Assembly: GCA_024762485.1 (NCBI GenBank)
Contig: JANTHH010000028.1
Span: forward strand, 1 to 17,136
Direction of reading: 5' to 3'
DNA length: 17,136 bases
DNA from: Chromatiales bacterium
GTDB taxonomy: Bacteria > Pseudomonadota > Gammaproteobacteria > Chromatiales > Chromatiaceae
In this document: positions 1 to 8,071 of the stretch, piece after piece
How positions within the stretch are numbered: the first letter of the stretch is position 1
How the letters are laid out: each line of letters begins with the position of its first letter
Made by a program: the position numbers and the translations under genes
Notes under the pieces: model-generated
Seen by the model: only the letters and a program-made list of their open reading frames with translations
What the model was told of the DNA's origin: nothing
The model's database searches: none

Positions 1-1088
1 CCGACGCCGAGGGTCTCGTGTGCCCAGCCACCGAGCAGGCCGCCGACGAAGGCGCCGCTGAACTGGCTGGTGGAATAAACGCCCATGGCCGTGCCCTTGG
101 CCGCCACCGGGGCGATCTTGGAGACCAGCGATGGCAGGCTCGCCTCCAGCAGGTTGAAGGCGCTGAAGAACAGCCACAGGCCGAGTGCCAGCCCCCAGAA
201 GCTGTCCAGCATTCCGCGCATCAGCAGCTGGCTGACAATCAGCAGCGCCACCGCACCGATGAACACCGGCTTCATCCTGCCATGGCGCTCGGCCAGGATG
301 ATGAAAGGCACCATGGTGGCAATGGCCAGCACCATCACACCCAGGTAGAGCCAGGAATGTTCCGCCAGCGGCAGCCCCACATCCTCGAGGGCATGGGGTA
401 CGGCCAGGAACAGTGCGGTGAGCAACAGGTGCAGGGTGAAGATGCCGAGATTCAGCCGCAGCAGTTCAACATTCCGCAGCACCCGGCCGAACAGGGCGGG
501 CACGGGCTCGGCATCCCGGTGAATGCGGCTGCGCACCGGATTCGGCACCACGAAGACGATCAGCGCCATCGCCACCAACGCCAGCCCGGCGGTCAGCCAG
601 AAAATGCCGGACACCCCGATCCAGTCATTGAGCCAGGGGCCGGCTATCAGCGCCAGCATGAAGGCACCGCCGATGGTCATGCCGATGCTCGCCATCGCCT
701 TGGTGCGCTGGGATTCACGGGTCAGGTCCGCCGCCAGCGCCATCACTGCGGCCGCCACCGCACCACTGCCCTGCAGGGCGCGGCCGAGGATCACCTGCCA
801 GATATCCGTCCCCATCGCCGCCAGCACACTGCCGGCAGCAAACAGCACCAGCCCCGCCAGGATGACCCGTTTGCGCCCCAGGCGATCGGAAAGCAGGCCG
901 AAGGGAATCTGCAGCACCGCCTGGGTGAGGCCATAGATGCCGATGGCCAGCCCGGCCAGCAGGGGTGTGGCACCGGGAAGATCCTCGGCGAACAGGGCGA
1001 ATACCGGCAGGATCAGGAACAGCCCGAGCATGCGCACACCGTAGACTGCGGCCAGTCCACGGGTGGCGCGCTGCTCACTGGTGGTCAT
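1..1088 (-). CDS. MFS transporter, YajR-like (3' end cut by window edge)
   Basis: Inner-membrane transporter of the major facilitator superfamily; substrate unknown. I translated it from the ATG at 1088; 362 codons are present before the window ends, so the C-terminus is missing. Visible features are a hydrophobic first helix (about residues 11-33), the MFS motif A between helices 2 and 3 as GLLSDRLGRKRV (residues 64-75), the helix-4 segment LGRALQGSGAVAAAVMAL, and late in the protein KGTAMGVYSTSQFSGAFVGG. These segments closely resemble E. coli YajR, which carries a C-terminal cytoplasmic ferredoxin-like (YAM) domain; whether this protein has one lies outside the window. It is divergent from uvrA, an arrangement also known in Pseudomonas. 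No clear Shine-Dalgarno is seen beyond a weak CGAG. The family is secure, the YajR assignment likely, the substrate unknown. Confidence 0.93.
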   Translation of the reverse strand, partial: MTTSEQRATRGLAAVYGVRMLGLFLILPVFALFAEDLPGATPLLAGLAIGIYGLTQAVLQIPFGLLSDRLGRKRVILAGLVLFAAGSVLAAMGTDIWQVILGRALQGSGAVAAAVMALAADLTRESQRTKAMASIGMTIGGAFMLALIAGPWLNDWIGVSGIFWLTAGLALVAMALIVFVVPNPVRSRIHRDAEPVPALFGRVLRNVELLRLNLGIFTLHLLLTALFLAVPHALEDVGLPLAEHSWLYLGVMVLAIATMVPFIILAERHGRMKPVFIGAVALLIVSQLLMRGMLDSFWGLALGLWLFFSAFNLLEASLPSLVSKIAPVAAKGTAMGVYSTSQFSGAFVGGLLGGWAHETLGV

Positions 1089-1307
1089 GGCATTGGACTC
1101 GGCGTCCTGTCTGGAACGGGTCAAGAGCGTGCCTTTGCTGCGGTGGATATAAGCTGCCCATTCTAACCGATCATTCCCGTCGCCGGGGCATCGCCTGGCC
1201 ACTCCCGCCCTGTCCGTGAAACAGCATTCGCGTCACCTGACAGACTTCGCAAGACATGGTCCGATGGCGTAGAGTGTAGGGTTTTGGCGGACCCGCAGCA
1301 GACCCCG

Positions 1308-4139
1308 ATGGACAGCATCCTGATCCGTGGCGCACGTACCCACAACCTGAAGAACATCGATCTCGAACTCCCCCGCGACAAGCTGATCGTGATCACCGGG
1401 CTTTCCGGTTCGGGCAAGTCGTCCCTGGCCTTTGACACCCTCTACGCGGAGGGGCAGCGGCGCTATGTGGAATCGCTCTCCGCCTATGCCAGGCAGTTTC
1501 TGTCGATGATGGAGAAACCCGATGTGGATCACATCGAGGGTCTGTCACCGGCCATCTCCATCGAGCAGAAGACCACCAGCCACAACCCGCGTTCCACTGT
1601 CGGCACCATCACCGAGATCTATGATTACCTGCGTCTGCTCTTCGCCCGCGCCGGCACACCACGCTGCCCGGTACACGATCTGCCGCTGGAGGCACAGACG
1701 GTCAGTCAGATGGTCGACCAGGTACTCGCCCTGCCAGAGGGCAGCAAACTGATGCTGCTGGCGCCTGTGATCTCCGAACGCAAGGGCGAATACCACAAGC
1801 TGCTGGCAGAACTGCACGCCCAGGGCTTCATCCGAGCCCGCATCGACGGCGAACTCTATGAACTGGATGATGCGCCTGAGCTGGAACTCCACAAGAAACA
1901 CACCATCGAGGTGGTGGTCGACCGGTTCAAGGTGCGCGCCGATCTGGCGCAGCGTCTGGCCGAGTCCTTCGAGACCGCGCTCGGTCTCGCCGACGGAGTT
2001 GCCTACGTCGCCTTCATGGACGAACCCGAAAAGCCCGGGCTGGTGTTCTCAGCCAACTTCGCCTGCCCTGTCTGCGGCCACAGTATCGAGGAACTGGAAC
2101 CGCGGCTGTTCTCCTTCAACAACCCGGTCGGCGCCTGCCCCACCTGCGATGGCCTCGGCGTGGAGCAATATTTCGATCCCGACAAGGTGGTGGGACACCC
2201 CGAACTGTCACTGGCCGGCGGGGCGGTTCGCGGCTGGGATCGACGCAATGCCTATTACTTCCAGATGATCCGCTCGCTCGGGGAACATTACGGTTTCGAC
2301 CCGGAGACACCCTGGGAGGCGCTCACCGACGAGGTGCGGGACGTACTGCTGTATGGCTCGGGGACGGAGTCGATCGAGTTCAACCTGTTCAATGACCGCG
2401 GCCGGGTGGTGAAGAAGACTCACCCCTTCGAAGGCATCATCCGCAACATGCAGCGGCGCTACCGGGAGACCGACTCCTCCGCGGTACGTGAGGAACTGGC
2501 ACGCTATATCGCCAACCGGCCGTGCCCAGACTGCCACGGCACCCGCCTCAACGAGGATGCACGCCACGTCTTTGTCGATGACCACAACCTGCCCGAGTTG
2601 ACGGCCATGGCAGTGGAAAAGAGCCTGCGCTTCTTCCAACAACTCGCGTTGCCGGGCAAACGCGGCAAGATCGCCGAGAAGGTTGTGAAGGAGATCAGCG
2701 AGCGCCTGCAGTTCCTGGTCAACGTCGGCCTGGATTACCTGACCCTGGATCGCAGTGCCGATACGCTCTCGGGCGGCGAGGCACAGCGCATCCGCCTGGC
2801 CAGCCAGATCGGTGCCGGGCTGGTCGGTGTGATGTATGTCCTCGACGAGCCGTCCATTGGACTGCACCAGCGCGACAACGAGCGCCTGCTCAGGACCCTG
2901 GTCTACCTGCGCGACCTGGGCAACACAGTGATCGTGGTGGAGCATGACGAGGATGCCATCCGTACCGCCGATCACGTGGTCGACATCGGGCCCGGCGCGG
3001 GCGTGCATGGCGGGCAGGTTGTGGCCGAGGGTACAGCCGACCACATCGCCACGATCCCCGCGTCGCTCACCGGCCAGTTCCTCAGTGGCGCTGAGCGCAT
3101 CGAGATCCCGTCATCGAGAACCCCGCGTGACCCTAAAAAATGCCTGAAGCTGCTCGGCGCCACAGGCCACAACCTGAAGTCGGTTGATCTCGAGATTCCC
3201 GCCGGGCTGTTCACCGCCATCACAGGCGTATCGGGTTCCGGCAAGTCCACCCTGATCAACGACACCCTCTATCCGCTCGCCGCCAATGCACTGAACAACG
3301 CCAGTCAGGATGTCGCCCCGCACCGCAAGGTCACCGGCCTGAAGCATTTCGACAAGGTCGTCGATATCGACCAGTCACCCATCGGACGCACCCCGCGCTC
3401 CAACCCTGCCACCTATACCGGCCTGTTCACCCCCATCCGTGAACTGTTCGCCGGCGTCCCCGAGTCGCGCAGCCGAGGCTATACCCCCGGGCGCTTCAGC
3501 TTCAACGTCAAGGGTGGACGCTGCGAGGCCTGCAAGGGGGACGGCGTGATAAAGGTGGAGATGCATTTCCTGCCCGACATCTACGTGCAGTGCGACGTCT
3601 GCAAGGGCAAGCGCTACAACCGCGAGACCCTGGACATCCACTACAAGGGCAAGGCCATCAACGAGGTGCTGGACATGACCGTGGAGGACGCACTCGGATT
3701 TTTCGAGGCCGTCCCCGCGCTGAAGCGAAAACTGCAGACACTGATGGACGTGGGCCTGAGCTATATCACCCTCGGGCAGAATGCGACCACCCTGTCGGGC
3801 GGCGAGGCGCAACGGGTGAAGCTCTCACGCGAACTGTCGAAACGCGATACCGGCAGGACGCTTTATATCCTCGACGAGCCAACCACCGGGCTGCACTTTC
3901 ACGATGTCAGACAGCTGCTTTCTGTACTTCACCGGCTGCGTGACCACGGCAACACCGTGGTGGTGATCGAGCACAATCTGGATGTGGTCAAGACGGCCGA
4001 CTGGATCGTCGACCTCGGCCCGGAGGGGGGAGACAAGGGCGGCGAAATCATTGCGACGGGGACACCCGAGGAGGTCGCTGCACACCCCGACTCCCATACC
4101 GGGCGCTTCCTCAGGGATATTCTGAAAAAGGGACGCTGA
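1308..4139 (+). CDS. uvrA: Excinuclease ABC subunit A (UvrA)
   Basis: DNA-damage recognition ATPase of nucleotide excision repair; a UvrA dimer loads UvrB on lesions in the cytoplasm. The 943 residues hold two ABC modules: Walker A GLSGSGKS at 31-38 and GVSGSGKS at 640-647, signature LSGGEAQR at 487 and 829, and Walker B ending in DEP at 513-515 and 856-858. Zinc-binding cysteine pairs sit at C253/C256 with C277/C280 and at C739/C742 with C762/C765. All key residues are intact and the length matches the E. coli protein (940). I chose the ATG at 1308 because MDSILIRGARTHNLKNI aligns with the family start; an in-frame TTG at 1284 would add 8 residues and has only a badly spaced TAGGG. Upstream is an intergenic region shared with the divergent MFS gene; no proper LexA box was found. 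It ends 5 bp from a convergent gene. Confidence 0.98.
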   Translation: MDSILIRGARTHNLKNIDLELPRDKLIVITGLSGSGKSSLAFDTLYAEGQRRYVESLSAYARQFLSMMEKPDVDHIEGLSPAISIEQKTTSHNPRSTVGTITEIYDYLRLLFARAGTPRCPVHDLPLEAQTVSQMVDQVLALPEGSKLMLLAPVISERKGEYHKLLAELHAQGFIRARIDGELYELDDAPELELHKKHTIEVVVDRFKVRADLAQRLAESFETALGLADGVAYVAFMDEPEKPGLVFSANFACPVCGHSIEELEPRLFSFNNPVGACPTCDGLGVEQYFDPDKVVGHPELSLAGGAVRGWDRRNAYYFQMIRSLGEHYGFDPETPWEALTDEVRDVLLYGSGTESIEFNLFNDRGRVVKKTHPFEGIIRNMQRRYRETDSSAVREELARYIANRPCPDCHGTRLNEDARHVFVDDHNLPELTAMAVEKSLRFFQQLALPGKRGKIAEKVVKEISERLQFLVNVGLDYLTLDRSADTLSGGEAQRIRLASQIGAGLVGVMYVLDEPSIGLHQRDNERLLRTLVYLRDLGNTVIVVEHDEDAIRTADHVVDIGPGAGVHGGQVVAEGTADHIATIPASLTGQFLSGAERIEIPSSRTPRDPKKCLKLLGATGHNLKSVDLEIPAGLFTAITGVSGSGKSTLINDTLYPLAANALNNASQDVAPHRKVTGLKHFDKVVDIDQSPIGRTPRSNPATYTGLFTPIRELFAGVPESRSRGYTPGRFSFNVKGGRCEACKGDGVIKVEMHFLPDIYVQCDVCKGKRYNRETLDIHYKGKAINEVLDMTVEDALGFFEAVPALKRKLQTLMDVGLSYITLGQNATTLSGGEAQRVKLSRELSKRDTGRTLYILDEPTTGLHFHDVRQLLSVLHRLRDHGNTVVVIEHNLDVVKTADWIVDLGPEGGDKGGEIIATGTPEEVAAHPDSHTGRFLRDILKKGR

Positions 4140-4144
4140 CCTGC

Positions 4145-4888
4145 TCAGGAGACCTCCAGGGCAGAACCGATGGACAGACCGAGGCGGCGGGCAGCCTCGC
4201 CCTGGTTGCAGGCAATCTCAACCAATCCCGCTGAATTCCCGTACCAGAACAAGCCACCGGGCTCGACCGCCGAGAACGTCCTCGCATGCTGCACCTGCAC
4301 ATTGCCGAGGCGCAGGCGGGCAGAGGTCGGCAGACAATCCGCCTTGAGGCCGGTGCACGCATTGCCGAACTGGTCGATGTAGATGATCTCCGCCAGTTCG
4401 TCAGGCCAGTCGACGCCGACGATCTCACTACGCTGCAGAGGGGACACCGGAACCGGTTGACCCGTGACCAGACTGGCTGCAACCGGTGCAAAAAGATCGC
4501 GTCCGTGAAAGCTGGCAGAGAGTGTCGCGGGGTCGTAAGTCAGCTCATGCACCCGGGCATCTTTGTCGCCGTTGACCAACGGTGCCAGGAGTCCATTGTC
4601 GGGTCCGAGAAAGACCCGCTGCGCGCTCTCCACCATCAAGGCGCGCCTGTCTCCCCCGACGCCTGGGTCAACCACACCGACAATGACAACACCGGGCGGC
4701 AACCTGGCGGCAAGTGCATCAAGGAGATAGGCAGCATGCAATGGATCGGCAGCGGGGGCATCGGCGAGCAGGTTGATTACCCGCGCCTGCCAGGCCGTGG
4801 CGAGGATGACCCCTTCCATCTGTCCCAAATAAGGACCCTGTGCCCCGAAATCGGTAAAAAAGAATATCAGGGGCTGACTGACGGTCAT
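4145..4888 (-). CDS. SAM hydroxide adenosyltransferase (DUF62 / SAM hydrolase family)
   Basis: Likely cytosolic enzyme that attacks S-adenosylmethionine with water-derived hydroxide, giving adenosine and methionine, as known for the DUF62 family; its physiological role is unclear. The 247 residues show TDFG at 12-15, YLGQMEGV at 20-27, VVDPGVGGDRR at 72-82, GPDNGLL at 95-101, FHGRDLFAP at 127-135, IDQFGNACT, and NSAGLVEIA near the C-terminus. The family catalytic triad Asp-Arg-His appears as D74, R81 and H128. This and the ordinary length favour a hydrolase over the related fluorinase or chlorinase. I chose the ATG at 4888; the in-frame GTG at 4912 lies in the foot of a terminator stem and would place unneeded residues before TDFG. 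It follows rplQ and its terminator on the same strand, 17 nt after the T-run, and converges on uvrA. The Shine-Dalgarno is weak (CAGG). Confidence 0.93.
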   Translation of the reverse strand: MTVSQPLIFFFTDFGAQGPYLGQMEGVILATAWQARVINLLADAPAADPLHAAYLLDALAARLPPGVVIVGVVDPGVGGDRRALMVESAQRVFLGPDNGLLAPLVNGDKDARVHELTYDPATLSASFHGRDLFAPVAASLVTGQPVPVSPLQRSEIVGVDWPDELAEIIYIDQFGNACTGLKADCLPTSARLRLGNVQVQHARTFSAVEPGGLFWYGNSAGLVEIACNQGEAARRLGLSIGSALEVS

Positions 4889-4905
4889 GGTCTGAGTGTA
4901 GCCTG

Positions 4906-4940
4906 AAAACACGAATGCCGGGCTAACAGCCCGGCATTCG
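4906..4940 (-). terminator. Intrinsic terminator of the alpha operon
   Basis: Read on the minus strand, CGAATGCCGGGCT, loop GTT, AGCCCGGCATTCG forms a perfect 13-bp GC-rich stem at 4940-4912, followed by TGTTTT at 4911-4906. It lies 34 bp after the rplQ stop codon and fits a rho-independent terminator of the rpsM-rplQ unit. The opposite strand has only GTGTCTT after the stem, so it is directional to the minus strand. Confidence 0.92.
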
Positions 4941-4974
4941 GTGTCTTACCAAACAACTGATCAATTATCTGCTA

Positions 4975-5364
4975 TCAGTCTGCCTCAACAGCTTCCTCAT
5001 CGGAGATAGGACGATCGACCAACTCGACGAACGCCATCGGCGCCTTGTCCCCCGGACGATAGCCGCACTTGAGGATGCGCAGGTAACCACCATTACGCTC
5101 GACATAGCGCGGGCCAAGCTCGGAAAAGAGCTTGCCTACGACCGCATCACTACGCAGCCGCGCGAAGGCCAAGCGGCGCTTGGCCACGTTGTCTTCCTTT
5201 GCCATGGTGATCAGGGGCTCAGCAACACGGCGCAATTCTTTTGCCTTTGGCAGCGTAGTCTTGATCAACTCGTGCTCGAACAGGGAACATGCCATATTCC
5301 TGAACATGGCCTTGCGATGTGAGCTGTTCCGGTTGAGTTGCCTGCCAGCTTTGCGATGACGCAT
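4975..5364 (-). CDS. rplQ: 50S ribosomal protein L17
   Basis: Large-subunit protein near the peptide exit tunnel. The 129 residues begin MRHRKAGRQLNRNSSHRKAM, the classic L17 N-terminus, and continue with the MACSLFEHELIKTTLPKAKELR segment split around residues 24-45, then the conserved RNGGYLRILKCGYRPGD near the end. The length agrees with the E. coli protein (127) and an acidic tail EEAVEAD closes it. It is the last gene of the alpha operon: 43 bp after rpoA, with AAGGAAG as Shine-Dalgarno about 8 nt before the ATG, and followed by a strong intrinsic terminator. Confidence 0.98.
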   Translation of the reverse strand: MRHRKAGRQLNRNSSHRKAMFRNMACSLFEHELIKTTLPKAKELRRVAEPLITMAKEDNVAKRRLAFARLRSDAVVGKLFSELGPRYVERNGGYLRILKCGYRPGDKAPMAFVELVDRPISDEEAVEAD

Positions 5365-5407
5365 GGGTCTACTTCCTTAAAAGCAGTTATTCAGTTTTGC
5401 TCGCCGT

Positions 5408-6409
5408 TTACTTGGCCAGCAGCTCGTCGATGTTCTCGGGCGGCCAGTTCTCCAGGCGCATGCCGAGAGACAGACCGCGGGTCGCGAGGACATCCTTGAT
5501 TTCGGTCAGAGATTTCTTTCCGAGGTTTGGCGTCTTGAGCAGTTCCACCTCGGTGCGCTGGATAAGATCGCCAATCAGGAAGATATTCTCTGCCTTCAGG
5601 CAGTTCGCAGAACGAACCGTCAGTTCCAGATCGTCAACCGGACGCAGCAGAATCGGATCGACCGGCGGCTCCGTGGTTTCAGGCACTTCCTCGCTGCCAG
5701 CGGTTTCGTCCAGCTTGACGAAGGCCGTGAGCTGGTCCTGCATGATGGTGGCAGAACGCCGAATGGCATCTTCTGGATCGATCGTGCCATCAGTCTCGAT
5801 ATCGATCACCAGACGATCGAGATCAGTCCGCTGTTCGACACGCGCGGCTTCAACGGCATAGGCAACACGGCGAACCGGGCTGTATGTGGCATCCAGTTGA
5901 AGCTGGCCAATGGGACGATCTTCGCCCGCAGAATTGTCTCGAATTGACGCCGGCTCATAGCCACGACCACGGCGTACCTTGAGGATCATGTCCAGGGCAC
6001 CCTTGTCGGTCAGATGTGCAACCACCAACTCGGGATTGGCGATGGCTACGCCGTGGGACAGTTCGATATCGCCGGCGGTAACGGTTCCAGGGCCCTTGGC
6101 CTTGAGCGTCAGTGAAGCCTCGTCACGGTCTTCCATGTCGATAGCGACATCTTTAAGGTTGAGCAGAATTTCCAGCACATCTTCCTGCACACCCTCGATA
6201 GCGCTGTACTCGTGAAGCACGCCTTCAATCTCCGCCTCGACGATTGCACTGCCGGGCATGGAGGAAAGCAGGATCCTGCGCAGGGCATTGCCCAGCGTAT
6301 GACCAAAGCCACGCTCCAGAGGCTCGAGAGAGACCTTTGCGCGGCGTTCGTTTACGGCCTGCACATTGACAATGCGCGGCTTCAGGAATTCGGAGACGGA
6401 ATCCGCCAT
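5408..6409 (-). CDS. rpoA: DNA-directed RNA polymerase subunit alpha
   Basis: Alpha subunit of RNA polymerase; the dimer seeds core assembly and its C-terminal domain contacts UP elements and activators. The 333 residues comprise an N-terminal assembly domain (1 to about 235) with LEPLERGFGHTLGNALRRI at 28-46 and VEAARVEQRTDLD at 186-198, an acidic linker (about 236-250), and a C-terminal domain with DPILLRPVDDLELTVRSANC at 251-270. The DNA-contacting residues R266, N269 and C270 match E. coli R265, N268 and C269. The start has a good GAGGG Shine-Dalgarno and the gene follows rpsD by 23 bp. Compared with E. coli (329 residues) it is of ordinary length and complete. Confidence 0.99.
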   Translation of the reverse strand: MADSVSEFLKPRIVNVQAVNERRAKVSLEPLERGFGHTLGNALRRILLSSMPGSAIVEAEIEGVLHEYSAIEGVQEDVLEILLNLKDVAIDMEDRDEASLTLKAKGPGTVTAGDIELSHGVAIANPELVVAHLTDKGALDMILKVRRGRGYEPASIRDNSAGEDRPIGQLQLDATYSPVRRVAYAVEAARVEQRTDLDRLVIDIETDGTIDPEDAIRRSATIMQDQLTAFVKLDETAGSEEVPETTEPPVDPILLRPVDDLELTVRSANCLKAENIFLIGDLIQRTEVELLKTPNLGKKSLTEIKDVLATRGLSLGMRLENWPPENIDELLAK

Positions 6410-6432
6410 GGATAGCCCTCTGGGTCAGTCCC

Positions 6433-7053
6433 TTATTTGGAATAGAGTTCGACGATCAGCTGCTCATTGATTTCAGCAGGCAGATCGACACGATCGGGGA
6501 TACGCTTGAAGGTTCCCGACATGGCCTTGGTATCGACTTCAAGCCACTCGGGGAAACCATATTGCTCGGCCAGAGTCATAGCATTCTGGATCCGGGACTG
6601 CTTCTTGGCGCCTTCACGAACACTCACCACATCGTCGGGAGAGACCGAAAATGAGGCGACATTGACGGGGCGGCCGTTGACCTCGATGGCCTTGTGACTG
6701 ACCAGTTGACGGGCCTCGGCACGGGTGCTGCCAAAGCCCATACGGTAGACGACGTTGTCAAGACGACGCTCCAGCAGCTTCAGCAGGTTTTCACCGGTCG
6801 GCCCCTTGGCACGGTCAGCATTTGCATAATAATTGCGGAACTGGCGCTCAAGCAGACCATAGAGACGACGCACTTTCTGCTTCTCACGCAGCTGCACACC
6901 ATAATCCGAGAGGCGGCGGCGACGGTCGCTTTGCTGACCGGGCACCTTTTCCATGTTGCACTTGGAATCCACCGAGCGCGCGCGACTCTTAAGATACAGA
7001 TCTGTACCTTCGCGGCGCATCAACTTACATTTTGGTCCGATATACCTAGCCAT
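6433..7053 (-). CDS. rpsD: 30S ribosomal protein S4
   Basis: Primary 16S rRNA-binding protein that nucleates small-subunit assembly and, in gammaproteobacteria, represses translation of the alpha operon. The 206 residues equal the E. coli length. Visible are MARYIGPKCKLMRREGTDLY at the N-terminus, RLSDYGVQLREKQKVRRLYG, the S4 RNA-binding domain RLDNVVYRMGFGSTRAEARQ with LVSHKAIEVNGRPVN (about residues 96-130), and the terminal EQLIVELYSK. Only two cysteines (C9, C32) lie in the N-terminal region, so the four-cysteine zinc form is absent. It sits between rpsK and rpoA with short gaps and a CGGAG Shine-Dalgarno. Confidence 0.99.
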   Translation of the reverse strand: MARYIGPKCKLMRREGTDLYLKSRARSVDSKCNMEKVPGQQSDRRRRLSDYGVQLREKQKVRRLYGLLERQFRNYYANADRAKGPTGENLLKLLERRLDNVVYRMGFGSTRAEARQLVSHKAIEVNGRPVNVASFSVSPDDVVSVREGAKKQSRIQNAMTLAEQYGFPEWLEVDTKAMSGTFKRIPDRVDLPAEINEQLIVELYSK

Positions 7054-7069
7054 TTTTCAAACTCCGAAG

Positions 7070-7459
7070 TCAGACGCGACGCTTCTTGGGCGGACGGCAG
7101 CCATTATGAGGAATGGGCGTCACATCCTGGATGCTGGTGATCTTAAAGCCCGCGTTGTTGAGTGCGCGAACTGCAGACTCACGACCAGGCCCGGGACCCT
7201 TTACGTTGACATCGAGATTCTTGACGCCGAACTCCTTGGCGGCCTGGCCACAGCGATCAGCTGCAACCTGGGCAGCAAAAGGCGTGCTCTTGCGCGAGCC
7301 GCGAAAACCGGAACCACCGGAAGTAGCCCAGCACAGGGCATTGCCCTGGCGGTCGCTGATGGTGATGATGGTGTTGTTGAATGACGCATGAATATGCGCC
7401 ACACCGTCGGTCACTACCTTTTTTACCTTTTTACGGGTACGAGTCGTGGTCTTGGCCAT
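7070..7459 (-). CDS. rpsK: 30S ribosomal protein S11
   Basis: Small-subunit platform protein near the mRNA exit and the 3' end of 16S rRNA. The 129 residues match the E. coli length and show GVAHIHASFNNTIITISDRQ, then ATSGGSGFRGSRKSTPFAAQ, then KGPGPGRESAVRAL and the ending IPHNGCRPPKKRRV, all conserved S11 blocks. A lysine-rich N-terminus (TRTRKKVKK) precedes the core. It is second in the alpha operon, 20 bp after rpsM, with TAGGA as Shine-Dalgarno. Confidence 0.99.
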   Translation of the reverse strand: MAKTTTRTRKKVKKVVTDGVAHIHASFNNTIITISDRQGNALCWATSGGSGFRGSRKSTPFAAQVAADRCGQAAKEFGVKNLDVNVKGPGPGRESAVRALNNAGFKITSIQDVTPIPHNGCRPPKKRRV

Positions 7460-7480
7460 CTGGAAATCCTAAACTGTTTC

Positions 7481-7837
7481 TTAACGCTTGATTGGGCGTC
7501 GCGGACCCTTGCGGGTACGTGCATTGGTCTGGGTACGCTGTCCGCGCACCGGAAGACCCCGGCGGTGACGGATGCCCCGGTTGGTTCCAAGATCCATCAG
7601 ACGCTTGATGTTCATGGAAACCTCACGTCGCAGGTCACCCTCAACCGTGAACTTTGCAACTTCGTTACGAAGTTTTTCAACCTCGTCTTCGGTGAGGTCG
7701 ATAATCTTCTTGTCGGGCGAAACGCCGGCAGCCTCACAGATCTGCGCGGCGCGGGTACGACCGATACCGTATATCGACGTAAGCGCGATCACCGTGTGCT
7801 TACGATCCGGAATATTTACGCCTGCGATGCGGGCCAT
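7481..7837 (-). CDS. rpsM: 30S ribosomal protein S13
   Basis: Small-subunit head protein contacting the P-site tRNA and the L5 intersubunit bridge. The 118 residues (same as E. coli) start MARIAGVNIPDRKHTVIALT and contain the helix-two-turn-helix IYGIGRTRAAQICEAAGV and the basic tail RHRRGLPVRGQRTQTNART with KGPRRP. It is the first gene of the alpha operon. AGGAG lies 11 nt before the ATG and AGG directly before it. A near-consensus promoter lies 50 to 79 bp upstream, giving a predicted leader of about 45 nt, where S4 feedback control would be expected to act. Confidence 0.99.
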   Translation of the reverse strand: MARIAGVNIPDRKHTVIALTSIYGIGRTRAAQICEAAGVSPDKKIIDLTEDEVEKLRNEVAKFTVEGDLRREVSMNIKRLMDLGTNRGIRHRRGLPVRGQRTQTNARTRKGPRRPIKR

Positions 7838-7887
7838 CCTAACTTTCTCCTGACTATTGCAGATGCAAATTCGACGCGAAACAGCGA

Positions 7888-7916
7888 ATTATATATGCTT
7901 CACACCTGCTTTTCAA
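7888..7916 (-). promoter_or_regulatory. Sigma70 promoter of the alpha operon (rpsM-rplQ)
   Basis: On the minus strand TTGAAA (7916-7911) and TATAAT (7893-7888) are separated by exactly 17 bp. The -10 box is perfect and the -35 box has four of six consensus bases, TTGA, plus the final A. It lies in the 97-bp gap between rpmJ and rpsM, where the E. coli alpha promoter also lies. The predicted start is near 7882, followed by a leader of about 45 nt containing the small inverted repeat TTGCA/TGCAA. Confidence 0.85.
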
Positions 7917-7934
7917 GTTAACGAAGTACTGTAG

Positions 7935-8048
7935 TCAACCTTGGCGCTGTTTATGGCGCGGGTCGGTGCAGATCACGCGCACAACACCGTTGCGCTTGAT
8001 GATCTTGCAGTTACGGCACTGCTTTTTGACAGATGCACGGACTTTCAT
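7935..8048 (-). CDS. rpmJ: 50S ribosomal protein L36 (zinc-binding form)
   Basis: Smallest large-subunit protein, a zinc-ribbon element of the 23S rRNA core. I read it directly from the minus strand: 37 residues beginning MKVRASVKKQCRNCKIIKRN and ending TDPRHKQRQG. The zinc ligands C11, C14, C27 and H32 are all present, so this is the zinc-containing form. The Shine-Dalgarno GGGAG lies 7 nt before the ATG, and secY ends 23 bp upstream. It closes the spc operon; the alpha promoter follows. Confidence 0.97.
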   Translation of the reverse strand: MKVRASVKKQCRNCKIIKRNGVVRVICTDPRHKQRQG

Positions 8049-8071
8049 ATTCGATCTCCCAAAACCTGACT

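Noticed and set aside
18..1166. 382-codon plus-strand frame rich in Gln, His and Gly
   Set aside because: It is the antisense shadow of the MFS transporter, whose membrane helices and motif A are clear.
1210..1224. CTGT-N7-ACAG before uvrA, resembling a LexA box
   Set aside because: The gammaproteobacterial LexA site is CTGT-N8-ACAG; this one is one base short and lacks the AT-rich centre. SOS control of uvrA is plausible from other species but not shown here.
1284..1307. TTG at 1284 as the uvrA start
   Set aside because: It would add eight residues not found in the family, and its Shine-Dalgarno-like TAGGG is only 2 nt from the codon.
2208..3044. 278-codon minus-strand frame inside uvrA
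   Set aside because: It is antisense to intact UvrA with all motifs in frame; no independent evidence supports it.
4141..4164. Imperfect hairpin between the convergent uvrA and SAM-hydrolase stops as a bidirectional terminator
   Set aside because: CTGCTC/GGGCAG can pair with a wobble, but an A-A mismatch breaks the stem and neither strand has a T-run directly after it (the nearest T5 is about 11 nt away).
4145..4888. Fluorinase or chlorinase identity for the SAM-cleaving enzyme
   Set aside because: The protein has the ordinary short length and the Asp-Arg-His triad (D74, R81, H128) of hydroxide adenosyltransferases; no halogenase-specific insertion or natural-product cluster is visible.
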